NCBI GenBank assembly: GCA_028583605.1 | Contig: CM053325.1 | Location: 40,413,435 to 40,477,434, forward strand | Direction: 5' to 3' | Source of the DNA: Dastarcus helophoroides | Lineage: Eukaryota; Arthropoda; Insecta; Coleoptera; Bothrideridae | Length of the DNA: 64,000 bases | Translations under genes and position numbers: made by a program | Notes under the pieces: model-generated | Told to the model about the DNA's origin: nothing | The model's input: only the letters and a program-made list of their open reading frames with translations | The model's database searches: none | In this document: positions 12,406 to 25,639 of the stretch, one piece after another | How the letters are laid out: every line of letters starts with the position of its first letter | How positions within the stretch are numbered: position 1 is the stretch's first letter

Positions 12406-14099
12406 TGTTTTTTCGAAGTTAGGACGATTTTTCTATTAACTTATATATGACCAAGCGCGGGTTGATTTGTTACATTTACCAATGAGAAAATGTTATTGCT
12501 AGTTACGTGATGTTTAACGTTTAAGAAGCTATCTCATCCAGAAGGAGGGTGGTGAACGGTTGACGGCGACAACGGTTCAAAAAAGACGGTTTGTTTTGTT
12601 CTATCTGGGAATTTTATAGAGCGACCCGTAGCACACTGAAAACTCTAACATACGGAAAGATTGTGTTCTAGGGAGGGGATAATTGCAAACCTAAACGATA
12701 AAGTGATCCTACCTACATTCTGTAACAATTTAAATTTTACTCTTTTGTGACATAACATGAAAATAAGTATCAGGTATTCTTGCCATTTCAAAAATTTTAT
12801 TTTAGCTTACGGAACCCAGCTTGTAGATTTATTTTAAAATCTCTAGATTTTCTCACAATTTTTATTATCATTTTTTTAATTTTTATTTAACCTTGAAATT
12901 GGAAGTTCCGGCTGAGCTGAAGATTCGACCGATTTCAAGTCGAAACCGAGGTCATAACAAAAAAAAACTGGTGGAGACCATAACTTTGGATGGTTTCCAA
13001 TAGAAAACTACAAAAAGTAAAAATTCTGAGAAACTTTAGACCTTTTTTTATAAAAATTAACTTTTTACTCGAAATTTCAAGGTTTAATCTTATTTGAAAT
13101 TTGAAAAAACAGATTATTACCGAAATGTTACAATCAGTGTAGAATTATCCAAAAAAAAAACAAATTTTAATGTTTTTGCGACAAATGTAGACTTGGCTGT
13201 TGCCCACTCCTGCTGTTGACCATAGGTATCAGAAAAACTTGGCTAATGTTTTATTTCAAAGCCATAAAAAAATTAGTGATAATTGACGTGGTGATTCAGT
13301 ATAGAATCGGAACATAAGTTATGTTAAGTACCTTAAAAAGAAATACTGTTGGGTACAAGCGGACTACAATATAAGGGAATATGAATTTTTATGGTATACA
13401 TTGTTATAATAATATAATAAACAATATAAAAGGAAAAAATTAAATTTTAAATTCAAGTCAATTGCACATCTAAAATATAAGAAATATATTCTCTAAAATA
13501 TCAATGCAAATAAACTAGAATGCCTCACGAAGATATTTATAACGTTTAGTAGCTCATGTGGGTGCTTGTTAACTATAGAATTAGTAAAATATTTTTCAAC
13601 TTACTGCTTGTCTTAAAATATAATTGATTTCAACACTGTGTCAAATATTCCAATAAGCTCTTAGAACTTAATTTTTGTTAGTTTTGTTAATTGTAAATTA
13701 GGTATATAGATAAAGTATGCTGACATTAAGCAAATTCGGTAGACTTAGACGTCGCTTGGAAATTATTAATAGATCTACGAAAATAGCAAATGATGACCCA
13801 TTTTATTCAACGCCTACCAATGTCAAATATTTGATGCAAATGTGTTTTCTGAAATCATTTGCAAAAAATTAAATTTCTTTAGTACAGATTTTTCATGCGA
13901 AAACTATACAAATTTGAGTTTATGTATCTCGGTTATCTTTGATGTGTGATATCTTCAAAAAAAATTGATTTTGATTTTTTTATAGACATTCTTGTTATAT
14001 TACTAAAGATACTTGGAAACCCCATATATTTCTATGCATTTTGATAGTGTTATTTGGGTTAATTTATAGCTATATATGTAACAAGATTATAAAGGATTT

Positions 14100-14248
14100 A
14101 TTTATTTATTCATTTTATTTAACATTTCTTGGAATAAATATAATATTTCCGACCAATAAGAGTCCACCATGAAGAATATAAGGGATTTATAATAATCGAG
14201 GACCTTACCAGGCGACGAGGCGTCAGCCGAGTCTTCTGGCTACGTCCA
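14100..14248. repeat. Solitary terminal-repeat fragment with adjoining GC-core hairpin
   Basis: The stretch 14100-14186 matches the right end of the 7.5-kb element of intron D-E (47140-47203) and the 62-63 kb foldback; it ends in CCAATAAGAGTCCACCATG. Thirteen bases on, 14199-14248 is a short hairpin: arms GGACCTTACCAG and CTGGCTACGTCC around a GC-rich core, GCGACGAGGCGTCAGCCGAG. A second pair, GTTTTATCGTATCATTGA (14285) and its near complement near 14490, frames the next 200 bp. Confidence 0.65.
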
Positions 14249-15754
14249 AGATTGTTTAAATCGCTAATTACCGAGTTACATTGAAAGTTTTATCGTATCA
14301 TTGACAACGATGACATAAAAAATTTACAAATTTTAAAATAAAATTTTTAATTAGGGTGTAGTGATAGGTAACTAAAGTATTATAATTATAACTAATGTAT
14401 TATGTGCAACTAACTGATTATGAAGCTGCTAAATATTATGAGGTTAATAATTATCAATAAAGATTTAATTATAAGGACACTTAATTTTCAATGATACGAT
14501 AAATTAGTTTATTATAATAGTTTATATATCTTGTCCTCAAAAATTATCTAGATATTGACAATAAAGCATTGCATACAATCAAAATAATTATTAATAGTAG
14601 GTAAACTACTCTTATGTTGTTATTTTTCAACACTCAACACTATTAATTTTGTTTGTGATTTTCGTGTAATAACGCATTTTATAATTGCTGTAAAGCCATT
14701 ACCATTAAATTGGAGAAATCTCACACTATTTCTTTAAATCTAAATTTTTTTGGACTGAGAAAACTAATTCGAGATTCCTCTAAGCGTGACCAATTCTCGA
14801 TTTTAAAGTACTAAGTAATTCAGAAAAAGAACGCAACATCTTCACTTTCTAGAAAGCGTTCTAAATTTCCAAATGAATAGGTTAGAGAAAAAATGAGATA
14901 AGAAAAGTAGATGTCGCGCTGGAAAATCCCTGTAATTAAAAAATAGTTACAATATTGACTAGAAAACCGAGGGGGTTTTTAGCTCCCTCAGAGAGAAGAA
15001 ACTAACTTCGTCCATGATTTGATTGCTTGCATTGAAAGTGCGGCTCCCTAAAGTGTGGCTATTGTTGATAGTAGGGCCACTTTAAAATCGAATGTCCTAA
15101 TTATATTTTCAAGTGAAATCTGCAAAAATATTTGCTCGTAAAGATAACACCTTTATTCCATCCACTAGTCCTTCTCACTCATTATTTAGATTTAAGAGTA
15201 ACAAATATGGTTTCCTAGTTAATTTATTTGTTAATTTATATAGTTTTAATTAGGATTTATGTATTTCTAAGGATTGAATTAAATTTTGTTTGAAACTTCA
15301 CATCCAAAATTTTGGTGTTCTCTAAGAAATTTATAATTGGCCATTCATGATGTTCCGTAGGTTCATTTGAATTTAAACATTTCTAAGGATATTTTATTTG
15401 AAATTTTATTATTTATGAACAATTTTTGTCCTTCCGAAGAAATTTGTAGCTGACCATTCTGGATGTTCTGTATAAAATTTAATTTAGATTTATATATCTC
15501 TATTTCAGTAAATTGAGCTCCAAAATTTTTATGCTTCATAAAAAAACTACAATCAAGTAGGTAGATTTATTTTTTAGTGTGTGTAAGATAATATCTTCTA
15601 CTCACTATCTGAAGCAGTAAGACACTTGGTAGTGCATAAAATACATCTTTATTGCTTCCATTGATACGGGAGCCGCGTAAATTTGGTAAAGAAAAAAATC
15701 GTAATAGTTTTTATAGTCTGAAAGTCTATAGCACTGCTGTTCACCGTCGGTTCA

Positions 15755-16201
15755 AAAAAAAAAAAAATCACTAGGCAAAACTGTCGGGAAAGGCTAGGCC
15801 TTTTGTGTCTGACACAAGACTGCCTCTGGTTTGTCCACCGAGGCCTTTTATTGGGAAGCGATTGTCATTAAGATTCAATTTACCACCCCAACGAATTCTA
15901 GAAGGAATGCAACTATCGGCTTTTGTCTATCTCAATTGCAGTTCCATTAAAATGAAACGCAATTAGGACAGTTGATGGTAAACGTCTACCAAACATCCGG
16001 GCGGTAATGGACCCAGGGACAAAAGCTTTGATCAATTATCCCAGGCTCGACATTACTCACCCTTTGACCATCCTAATTGCATTTTTCATGATAAGGAAAA
16101 GCACTTAAGACGACAAACATCCTGTTATTCATTGGGGTGTAATTATCTTATCACTTTAGTGAATACTTCAATTTCTGCCTAGCGATTTTTTTTTTTTTTT
16201 T
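15755..16201. mobile_element. Short element with A-run terminal inverted repeats
   Basis: The left end is a run of A followed by TCACTAGGCAAAA; the right end is the inverted match, CTGCCTAGCGA followed by a T run. Inside, weaker inverted pairs exist (ACCACCCCAACGAAT against ATTCATTGGGGTGTAAT; CGCAATTAGGAC against the complement of ATCCTAATTGCA). The interior has a higher GC level than its surroundings and no open frame. It could be a MITE or a foldback; I do not recognise the family. Confidence 0.5.
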
Positions 16202-16678
16202 CTACCGTTAAGCGTCGTCAAAAAGATGAATATACGGTATAACCATAAACCATAAAAATGTTGTCTTATATTCTTTACCTATACAGAGTGACGGAGCTTT
16301 GCAAACCCAAAAATTTCTACAAAATTTTAAAGAAAATGGCCTATTTTTAATAGCTAGTATGAACAGAAGATGGAATTACCTCTCCAACATTACTGCGTTA
16401 TGTGCGGTTACTTTTGATAGTTTTCATGGAAATGAATTTTCCATTTAAAATTTTTTAGATAATTATTGGATTTGCAAACCTCCATTACTCTGTATAACTA
16501 AAAAATGTACGATAACATTTCTATGATTTATGAAAACTAAAATCTATCAATAATTGCTTATGTCGCAAATTGGTTAATAAGAGGCATATCCAGAAAGTAA
16601 GTTCCGTTGACGTATAAAATAAAATCAACTTATAACTTTGAAGTTATCTATATTGTCATGAAATGTGCATGTCTTACA

Positions 16679-16865
16679 TCACTTTTCAACATAATGTCCA
16701 TCAATGGAAATGCATTTTTCATAGCGAGGCACCTGCTTTTGGATTCCATTATTGTAGAATGATGCCGCCCGTGTTGCAAACCACGTGTTAACGGGTGTTT
16801 TGACTTCGTCATTATGTGAAAATGCTGTCCACCAAGAAGCCTTTTAAGGTCGGGCCTGACGGGTG
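16679..16865 (-). pseudogene. Mariner-type transposase, C-terminal relic
   Basis: On the minus strand the region reads to a stop at 16679-16681 with residues WFATRAASFYNNGIQKQVP, then RYEKCISIDGHYVEK and stop. The FY-x-x-GI, R(Y/W)-x-KCI and G-x-YVEK words are the usual C-terminus of mariner transposases. A frameshift near 16815 separates this from an upstream LLGG-like stretch. The catalytic part is missing, so the copy is dead. Confidence 0.75.
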
Positions 16866-17154
16866 GATGTTTTAGATGAGTACTTAAAATTAGCTAACAG
16901 AAATATAACTTTATGTAGTCATCTTACCAAAGTTACAAACAGTTTATGACATTTCATGGTCTGTTAGATTGAAAGAGATCGACTTGTTTTGTTTTAAATA
17001 TGAACTCGATAGCAGCAGTTTTAGTATACAAACTTCGGTGAAAGGTTTCATTCTTTTCTCGATAAAGAGTTCACCTCGACGCTACGCGCCTGGGTAAACC
17101 GTCTTTTTCTCTGGACAAAAATGAAACACTTTCCACCCTCGTAATAACTATTCT

Positions 17155-17935
17155 ATCTACGTACTATTATAGCACGGCTTTTGACGAATCAGAAGCCGTT
17201 TAGGTTCATTTTAGGGCAGAACATCTAGTAAATTGTTTTGTTGCTATGGGTGCAGGTAACAATTATGTTAAGTATTTTTTATTACTCATGCGGGATAAGT
17301 AATATCTTTGCGCCCGTTGTTACGGATGATAAGTCGCTATTTGCCCATTTTAAAATTACAACATGAGTTTTGAGTAAACCACACTGCATTTGAGTGCGAC
17401 AAGTAAACTTGGCGCATGCAGATTTTCCTTGTCTCACACTTCCTTGGCGCACACAAATTGACGAGAAAAAAAATGAATAACTAAAAAAAAAAACAATCAT
17501 AATGAACCTGTCATATCTAAAGAACTAAGATTGACAGTTACGAGTTTTATCTTTACATTATTTTTTTTTTAAATTTTTGAGTCCCCAATTTTCGACGACG
17601 GAATAGTTCTGCATTCGTAATAAAAAATAGTATCTGCAACTCGTGCGATGTTGTCGATTGCCCACTCGAGCGAATGAGCGAACTTCGCTCTCATGGGCAA
17701 TCGGCAACTTATCGCACTAGTTGCACAATATACTATAAAGCTTCGCGTTTCAAAATTCTAATCTATTTTGAAGATTTTTATGTATTTTTTGGGTATTTTC
17801 ATAATCTTTTTAGAGAAAATATAGACTACAACACGTTTGAAATAGCATACTCTACACTCGCGAAACCGTAACCCTCACGTGCGTTTTCTGCCGTGTGGAA
17901 TATGCACCATTTCATAATTTGTTGCAGAATAAAAC
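17155..17935. mobile_element. Diverged copy of the 40-kb hairpin element, split by an insertion
   Basis: The parts 17160-17277 and about 17738-17935 are collinear with 40408-40700 (shared words include GAATCAGAAGCCGTTTAGGT and CTACAACACGTTTG). Between them about 460 bp is inserted. That insert ends with its own hairpin at 17633-17737: arms TGCAACTCGTGCGAT and ATCGCACTAGTTGCA around CGAGCGAATGAGCGAACTTC. No protein is encoded. Confidence 0.7.
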
Positions 17936-18066
17936 TTCATGTTAATTATTATATATTTTAGGTCACAAACAGGTTATTTTTCAAATAAACTTAAAATATT
18001 GCAAAGAAACCTAACACCTAAAAAACAAATGCTCAATTTTCGATAAGTTAAGCTATAAAACCCTAC

Positions 18067-18159
18067 CTTCAGAAGCAGTTGGTAGTCGTTTATGCGTTGA
18101 ATCGGAAGTTTCAAATGTTCGGATAGGCTTTTATCGTCCTTCAGGCGTTGTGACAACTC
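18067..18159 (-). CDS. unc-89: Unc-89 exon F: conserved core of DH domain
   Basis: The exon is 93 nt, 31 codons, phase 0 at both ends; acceptor TTTCAG|GAG, donor AAG|GTAGGG. It encodes ELSQRLKDDKSLSEHLK followed by LPIQRINDYQLLLK. The second stretch is the most conserved helix of DH domains (the P-x-QR-x-x-x-YxLLL signature that faces the GTPase), continuing directly into ELVRYT of exon G. Both flanking introns are very large (21.1 and 8.6 kb), so this is a small exon isolated among repeats. Confidence 0.93.
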
Positions 18160-18780
18160 CTGAAATAAAACAATCAAACTTTATATGAGTACCACATTAT
18201 CAGTTATCAAATTAATATGTTTTATTACAATTCGAGAAAACTCGCAGCTGTTGAAGTTTTAATGAAAAACTTCACTGCAGAGTATATTGCAATATTGCTT
18301 GTTTTATTGACAAGATAAGTAAAAATTTTATTATAAACTACCCGTGTATCCGATGAAAGTACATTTCAGGAACCAAATGTTAAGCGGTTAACTTTTGGGT
18401 AACTTGCTCTGCGCATATCCTCCTTTTTATTTCGTTTGTTTTGAATCTTTTTCTTCCTCTGCCGACATTTCTATTTGATACATCAAAACCCTTGAATCAG
18501 TCAAATTGTTTTTAAAACGGCGTCTATTTTTCGTTCTGGAGGAGAATAAAGGCTCAGTTTTCCAGTTTTGCCGCCGCATGGTCACACAAATGAGAAAGCG
18601 ATAAGCAAAATCAACATCGCCGAGCCTTGGCGACAAAATGAATGTCATACAGTATAATAAATGTTATTTGAATAAAATTACGGCATTTTCTAAAAAAAAA
18701 GAATCAACGTAGGACAGATGGCCATAGTTTTTTCAGTGCCCTCTAACTTTAAATTAGGTACGATTTTATGTGAAGGTATA

Positions 18781-19885
18781 CAGGGTGATTCATTAAGAAT
18801 GGGCAATCTCTGAACTGGAGATACTACACAACAAAATATGGTGATTGAGCTTAACATGCCTTATACAAATGTTGCAGGTTGACGAGGTACACGGTGTTCA
18901 AAGTTGGAATATTAATTTAAAACTTCTTAGTAATTTTGTGATTTTAAGCAGCATCGTCTGGAAAATTGGTAACTTTACGTCTTTTGGCACGAAAATTACG
19001 AATTTACTGCTGAATTTCGCACTATTTATACAGGGCGTTAGTTACACCTTGTTACTTAAGTAAAGTACAACATATATTTTCTGCCTAATGAGTTAAGGCT
19101 AAAATGACTAAAAAATTTTAAAGGAAGTTCAGTTTTCAATAAAAAAAGTACTTTTGGTTATTTCATGTAACTCTATCAGTTTTTGAGTTATTTACATTTT
19201 AAACATCGAATGAATTTGTTTGTTGTAAAATGAATTTATTCTTTTAAATTATTACTATGCGAGGTAACAACACTAAAGGCAACAAATAACAATCAGTAAC
19301 AGTAATAAAAGAAAACTTTAAAGTAAATGATCAAAATGACCGCCTTCCACTTAAATACACTTTGAAAGGCTTATACTTAAAAATCTTTGAATATTAAATA
19401 ATATTTTCGATTATTTTTAATAACATTAGCAGCTTCTAGAATTTTCTGTCGTAATTCTTCGATGGAATCACTTGTTTCTTTGTAAACCATATCCTTCATT
19501 TGTAACCATATTGGGAAGTCTAGAGGGTTTAAACCTGGACTTCTAGGTGACCAAACACATTCACTGCCACGCCCAATCCACCGGTGAGGAAAATGTTCAT
19601 TCAGGTAATGGCGCACTGGCAGAGAAAAATGTGGCGGCGCCCCGTCTTGCATAAACCACATGTTCCGCCTTATGGCTAGTGGTACATCTTCTAGTAGTGT
19701 GTTTAAATTTTGTTCAAGGTAGTTTAAATAGAGGGGCCGGTTCAGATTGGAAGGAAGTTCAAAAGGACCAATAAAATAACCAGATATCACACTACACCAA
19801 ATATTTACCTTGAATTTATACTGAAAATGTCGTTCCTATAGAGCATGTGGATTTTCGGATTTCCACAAATGATTGTTTTTACAAT
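18781..19885 (-). pseudogene. Mariner-type transposon relic with transposase catalytic part
   Basis: The left end CAGGGTGATTCATTAAG (18781, preceded by TA) is the same terminal repeat as at 47485 and 49624. On the minus strand 19377-19885 encodes a transposase stretch: ENPHA near the right, then GYFIGPFELP, WFMQDGAPPHF (second catalytic Asp in QDGAPPH), RWIGRGSECVW, SPGLNPLDFPIWLQMKD. This is the DDE domain of the IS630/Tc1/mariner superfamily, including the PRSPxLNPLDF block where the third acidic residue is expected. At least one stop (before ERHFQ) and loss of the N-terminal DNA-binding region beyond 19885 show that it is inactive. Confidence 0.8.
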
Positions 19886-20034
19886 TTAATTTAATTTGAG
19901 TGTGGTACACTAAGTACTTAACATCTAATTGCCAAAAATAGGATTTGATGTGTAAGAGAGTTGGCCATAATGAAGTAAACAGAAAAAATAATTGCGGCAA
20001 AATAATAGCTATTCATTATACAAAAAAAAATAGT

Positions 20035-20150
20035 AGATTTTAGCTCGAAGTCTGTTTAATTCCCGACGCTCAGCGGAGTGAAACAATACAGTCAGAGCTA
20101 AAATCTAATTTTTTTCCCGTGTATAATACACTATTTTTTCCGTGACGGAA
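20035..20150. repeat. Hairpin with GC-rich core
   Basis: Arms TAGATTTTAGCTC (20034-20046) and GAGCTAAAATCTA (20095-20107) are exact inverted matches around a loop whose centre is CCCGACGCTCAGCGGAGTG. Outer A/T-rich arms (ATTATACAAAAAAAAATAG against the complement of a stretch near 20125) extend the pairing. A separate copy of the same kind of core, GTAGCCGAGTCCGCGGCTGA, is at 20348-20367. Confidence 0.7.
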
Positions 20151-20376
20151 AAAAGGCCGATTTAATATTAAAAACGATAACATTTTACGGTCAGAAAATT
20201 TGAAGTTTAAATCTGCGTTACTAAGGAAAACTTCTCTTCTAAAGTAAAACCTTCCCGCATTCTTACTTACATTTACATATCAGGGAAAAATAGTTATTTG
20301 TGTGCCTAGGCCGTGAACTATCTCATTAGTGATCGAGAGAAATATTGTAGCCGAGTCCGCGGCTGAGGGACAAAAT

Positions 20377-20660
20377 CATATATGTAATACTTCTATATGG
20401 CCAATTCCTCGTTTCTTATGGAAAAGACTTCTCTTTCTCGCTGACCTTCACACACATTAATGAGTCGCAATGCGCAGGTGTTACAAATCATCTGTGCATG
20501 GCCAAAGTCAGCTGTGCATATATATGTAATACTTGTATATGGCCAGTTCCTCGTTTCTTATGGGAAAGACTTCTCTTTCTCGCTGACCTTCACACCCAGT
20601 CATGAGTCGCAATGCGCAGGTGTTACAAATCATCTGTGCATGGCCAAAGTCAGCTGTGCA
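20377..20660 (+). repeat. Tandem duplication of a 142-bp unit
   Basis: Two head-to-tail copies, offset 142 bp, begin at TATGTAATACTT (20381 and 20523). They share CCTCGTTTCTTATGG, GACTTCTCTTTCTCGCTGAC, GAGTCGCAATGCGCAGGTG and CATGGCCAAAGTCAGCTGTG. Differences are few, so the duplication is recent relative to other repeats here. The open frames across it are by-products. Its GC content is above the surroundings; function unknown. Confidence 0.85.
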
Positions 20661-21445
20661 CGGCCAAACATAAACACCCGTTCAAGCCACGCGTAGCAAT
20701 TGGTTCATTTCGTTCATTCATGTGCAATATTCGTCATTTATCCATATTCCACTTATACAGTGTGTCCCACCGGGAATTGCCGCGATCGATATCTGTCAAA
20801 GTACTTATTTAAAACATTTGAAATTTTGGCAACTTAGCAAAGACGACAAGACAAATACAACACAATTATTCGCAAAGTTGTAATATTTCTGGCTATACCG
20901 GAAGTTGACACCAACTTTGTTATTTTAAATAAGACGCCCTATATATTTTTGCATTTTTAAAATAAATTTAATATTTTAGGGCTACTTTGAGAACCATACA
21001 TTTTTCTTAAAATTTGTAGTTTGTGAGATAATTGGATTGTTATAAAAAGTTCGACAGATGCAAACTACTTTTTTTATTATAAAATTGCTTATAACTTCTG
21101 AACCGAAAAATTTTTTTTTATTTGCAAAATTGTTTAGAAAAATAAGCCAATTTTAAACGTGCAAAAATATAGGTATGTTTCTGGAAAAAAAGTTCAATGA
21201 CGTGATTACTTTTGTTTTCAAATATGGAAAATAAGCTTTGGCTTGAAATGGACCTTACTCTATCTAATTTACAACTTATTTTCAGATTTCTTATACCGCT
21301 TTCCTTTTTCTATAATAGAGCTAAAACATCGAGTTTCACTCACCCTATACACTGAAAACATATTTCTTTCGAAATATCTTGAAATTTGTTATCATCATAG
21401 TTTTAGGTTTTCACTTCTGTCGGCAGTCCCCATAACTGCCCATAT

Positions 21446-22900
21446 ACAGGTTGAACCAAAATTCATTTCCACTACAGGGAACTCGGAAACCATTAGATAT
21501 ACAAGGTAGCTTAAATGGGCAAAGCAGTGCAGAATTTAATGCCTCAAAATATTCCGCTGCGAAAACAATTGAATTCCAATTCACCTTGATTTTATTTTAA
21601 AAAAACACTGAAAATCACGATTTTTAATAATCAGCTGTAACTTGATTATTTAAAGTCCGATAGAAAAATATCAAGAACTGTAATTATTGGCTTTTTAGGG
21701 TTTTTTTGGGGTATACGTAGTTTTTTTCTAAATTCAACTGTTTCTGAGAAAATTATACAAATATTGTTATTTTTCATGAAAGCCATATTGATTTTTTCAT
21801 TTTCGAATTCAGCAAATCTTTCTGATTAATTTGATGTAGGTCATGGCATACTTCAAATGTTGCAAAATGGGTTAAATAAAATAGTTTCTTATTAAAGAAA
21901 AATAAATTATAGTAGGTAATACAACAGCTAGAGCTCTTAACTATAAAAAATACAGTCCATAAAAAAGAAATATTTATCATTAAAACACCAAAAGTATTGT
22001 AACAAACTGTATAGTATTTAAATATTTATTAATACTCGTAATGTGCATGATTTCCTTTAAATGACATAATTTTCAGAATATTTTTGGAATTTTATTAGGA
22101 GTGACTTTCCCATGACTGATATGCGCGTTCTAGAGTTCTCTAGAAGTTAAGTTTCTAAGACGGATAATGTGCATAAATATGAGAGTAATTTCTATTGTTA
22201 GTTTATTAGATATTTTACGTTAAACGAGTAAGTATTCAAAGTTAAAAGAATTTTTGTAAAAATTGCTGACACAATATTCAGAACATCTACACATTTTCAT
22301 TCAATTACGCCACTTAAAGAAGTGCATGCATGTTATGATTATACTAATAACTGTTTCAATATTGTACAGTTGGTTACAATATTTTTAGTTTTTCAATAAT
22401 TGTTGTAACATAATTAGGTACTGTATTTTTATTGTTAAAAGCTATAGCACTTTCATCACCTACTGTAATTTTTTTGTTTAAAAATAATAAAATACTTTAT
22501 TTGCCACATTTGAAGTACGGCATATAACATATCAAATTAATCAGAAAAAATGAAAATATTAAAATTTAATATGGCGTCTACGAGAAATAACGAAGTTGAT
22601 ATAATTTTCTTGGAAACAATTATTTAGAAAAAATTAACGTAGACCAATGAAAAGGTCTTAAAACGCTGATAACAGTTTAAAAATTTTTTCAATCGGACTT
22701 TAAATAAACAAGTTGCAGTTTTAAAAATGGCAATTTTCAGTTTTTTCTAAATAAAACTAAGAAGAGTTGGAATTCAATTGTTCTCTCAACGGAATATTAT
22801 TAAGCATTAATTTCTGCACTACTTTGCCCATTTAGGCTTTCTTGTATCTCTAATAGTTTACGAGACCCCTGTAGCGGGAATCAAATTTGGTTCCATCTGT
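21446..22900. mobile_element. 1.45-kb element with ~240-bp terminal inverted repeats
   Basis: The left arm 21446-21690 and right arm 22660-22900 are inverted copies. Shared words, read outside-in on the left, include AAATGGGCAAAGCAGTGCAG, AACAATTGAATTCCAA and TTTAAAGTCCGAT; each is found complemented on the right. The outer ends are ACAGGTTGAACCAAA and TTTGGTTCCATCTGT. The roughly 960-bp interior is AT-rich with no transposase. A non-autonomous long-TIR DNA transposon is the best call. A TA microsatellite (22910-22927) follows the right end. Confidence 0.82.
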
Positions 22901-25449
22901 GTATCTGTGTATATATATATATATATATTTCATTTACTCCTTTCTTTCAAAATGGTGATTCTTAACAAAAAATTTAATAATGCTTTAGTTTAGTGTCCAT
23001 GTAATGCCGGCAACTGAACAAAACTCTGTTTGTCTTACAACATATGAAAAAGGATTTTAAAATTTTGAAAAGTGTCAAGTAAGAATGGGCAATTCCACCT
23101 ATTGACCCCCTCCCCTCCCCCCTGTATCCGCGCCTGGTCTGGTCAGAAGATATACAGGGTTAATCTCATTAAATGTATCCCCCGTTTATTTTTTTATTCT
23201 GAACTTTTATGGATAGTTTAAAATGCGGCACTTTATAATTTTATGTGAATTTTTTAATTTTCCTTTAAAAAAGATATTTTGGGGTGTATACAGGGTAAAT
23301 CAATGTCAAATTTGGTTTTGCTTATGCAGCACCCTGTATATTTTTATTGTTTATTGGATTGTTAAAAAAAATGATTCAAGTTTTTGTTTCAATTTGCGTT
23401 ATTTATCCGACCGAAAGGCCTGTTTTCCTTTATTTTGGCAAAGATCTTTGAAAAACACCTTGTGTTGTTTATTGCTTGAAATATATTGTGTGCCAAGAGC
23501 TGTTCTATTAAATTTAAACTTACAAAACTATTTCTAATGTTACAATTACTGAGGGCACAATTTAATAATTTAAAAACTATATTTCTGATAATTTAATGGT
23601 ATACGAGTTTTTCAAATTTAATATTTTTATCTGTTTAACCCTACAATAACCACGCATTATAAAAATGCTTTGTACTAGTGAGAACTTTATGTTGGGTTTG
23701 GTCAAGTAGCGGTTACTGTATGAATTTTGTGTTACATTTGTTAGTCCTTGCGATTTAAAATTTAATTCAACTAATATGCACAATTAGCAGAGGAATAATA
23801 AACTTTTGCAACAAAATAAGTAAATATATTTAAGTTTTTTAGAATTATCTTTACTTCGACTCAACAAGTAAATACAGAAAGTTCCTCGCAAAAATCATGT
23901 GTCAAACTGCCGTCATATTGACTTAAAGGTGCAATCCTTCGATTTACACGGAATATAGGTTCAGTACAAAAGCATGTAAAATGAAATCTTAGATTTTGCA
24001 GTGTAAAACAAAACATTTATTATATTTTCTCTATTACGCAGGTATGCAATGTTTTAATTTTTCTTTCTCAAGAAATAATTTTTCATTTAATTTCAAAAAT
24101 TAATTTTGGATGTATAAGAAACTGAAAGCCTTTCAGATGATGTATCATGCACCTCTTCTATTCCTATTTGGACTCTAACAAACAATTATTTTCCTGGGAG
24201 TTATTGACTTTACTTTGTTTTCGTTGGTGCACCCTACATGTAAAAGCTCGAATCTACATTTGTGCCAGTTTTTTTTAATCCGTTATTTTGTCTACCATGT
24301 AAAACCGAAATCTTATAAAACAAATCCGTGTAAATAAAATAATGTTTTTTATAAAAGCTGGAGTATAAAATAAAACAAATAGCTGCCATTTTTTGCGTAT
24401 ACATAATAATTCATGTATTAAAAAAGCATATTTTCATGCGACCTGCCACAATGTTCATCTAAAATTTCTTAAATTACATGAAATATTTTCACAACTAAAC
24501 AACTAAATTAGGAATTATATTTTTACACAACTTATTCTACATCATTATGGCTTTTCCAGTTAAAAATTTTTAACAACAATTGTTCAGTTAATGGATTAAA
24601 GCTTCAATGAATTTGGAGTGCTTAATTTTTCTCGTTGTACAGATCATGTGAAATCGATCGTGAACAAATTCAGGAAAACATGACCTGTAACAATTATTTG
24701 TAAAAATATTCAGGGTATTTCATTTAAATAAAAGAAAACAGGGCTAGGAGAAGGTGAAGAAAAGTCAGGTAGGTGGGTCCAAATGGGTATTGCCGCTTCT
24801 ATCGATTTTATAATGAATTACGTGGCTCCAAACACCATGATAGTTTGTAATAGGTGTAGTGTGAGCACAATTTACTTTTGGCGCTTTTAATTGCAACTGT
24901 AAAACATTATCTATTTTTCTACTGATTTGAATCAAAATGAATCAACTCATGGTTTGGTCACAAAATAAAAAACAGCCAGAAGGTTAAGTCTCGCCTTATC
25001 TCTTTGTGACTGATAGGCGCACCGCATATTATTTCAATTATTGTTATAATATTATTTGAGTAATTGTTTAAATTACTTTAAAATATTAAATCTTGAAATA
25101 AAATTGGTAGTATGAAATGTGATAACTTCAATCTTAAAGAAAAGGAGCCATAGAATTGGATATATAGCCCGATTCGATTCCCTTAAAATCTCGGACCTTT
25201 CCATCTCTACTGCACTGAACAGTTTCAAACTAGATTTTAGAATAGACGGGCTCGAAGGTCACGGGAGTCAAGCGGTCGGTTAAGGAGAGTTAACTTCTGG
25301 TTCTTATTTATTTTGTGGATTGGTAAAATTTAAGAAACATTTTAATGATTTTATCAATTGTTCATGTTGAATGAAAACTGCGTGATGCCATGTTTTTTAT
25401 TATTATCTGCTGGAGGTAAAATCGGGTAGCTGCCATAATATGTGCTATA

Positions 25450-25600
25450 GTAATGCATCTTCGGAAGAAGAGCACGATGAAGCGTGCATCTTTTGCAAGG
25501 AGATGTATTCTATCCAGAAGTATGGTACGGTATGGTATTTATACTCTCTGAGTGTAATGCTGTGTACATAGACCAAATTCACATTAATTTTCACATTAGC
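25450..25600 (+). pseudogene. Possible pogo/jerky-type transposase C-terminal relic
   Basis: The plus strand reads SSEEEHDEACIFCKEMYS and, after a frameshift, LSECNAVYID. This resembles the acidic stretch plus small zinc-binding tail (C-x-x-C ... W-x-x-C-x-x-C-x-x-W-x-H) at the end of pogo-family transposases of insects. Only about 40 residues remain and the second pair of ligands is decayed, so chance similarity is possible. Confidence 0.35.
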
Positions 25601-25639
25601 TAAAGTAAACATCTAGAAATATCAAATTTTGCTAAGTAT

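Larger units (their letters stand above)
9455..18066 (-). other. Intron between exons F and G (8.6 kb)
   Basis: This phase 0 intron runs from GTAGGG at exon F to TTTTAG before exon G. It holds the inverted-repeat elements at 10355-11405, 11536-12405 and 15755-16201, a terminal-repeat fragment at 14100, the mariner relic at 16679 and the hairpin element at 17155. At 9615-9715 and again at 12895-12985 are stretches dense in CGAAACC/GGTTTCG-type words in both orientations, which may be ends of one unit. The intervals 13020-14100 and 14520-15750 are AT-rich with nothing further I can support. Confidence 0.8.

Noticed and set aside
18427..18648. 73-codon minus-strand frame just upstream of exon F
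   Set aside because: Same strand as the gene and with protein-like composition, but no recognisable domain and no place in the continuous E-F reading frame.
25130..25300. Possible tRNA-derived SINE (GATTCGATTCCC resembling a B box)
   Set aside because: No A box at proper distance and no poly-A or repeat tail; chance match.
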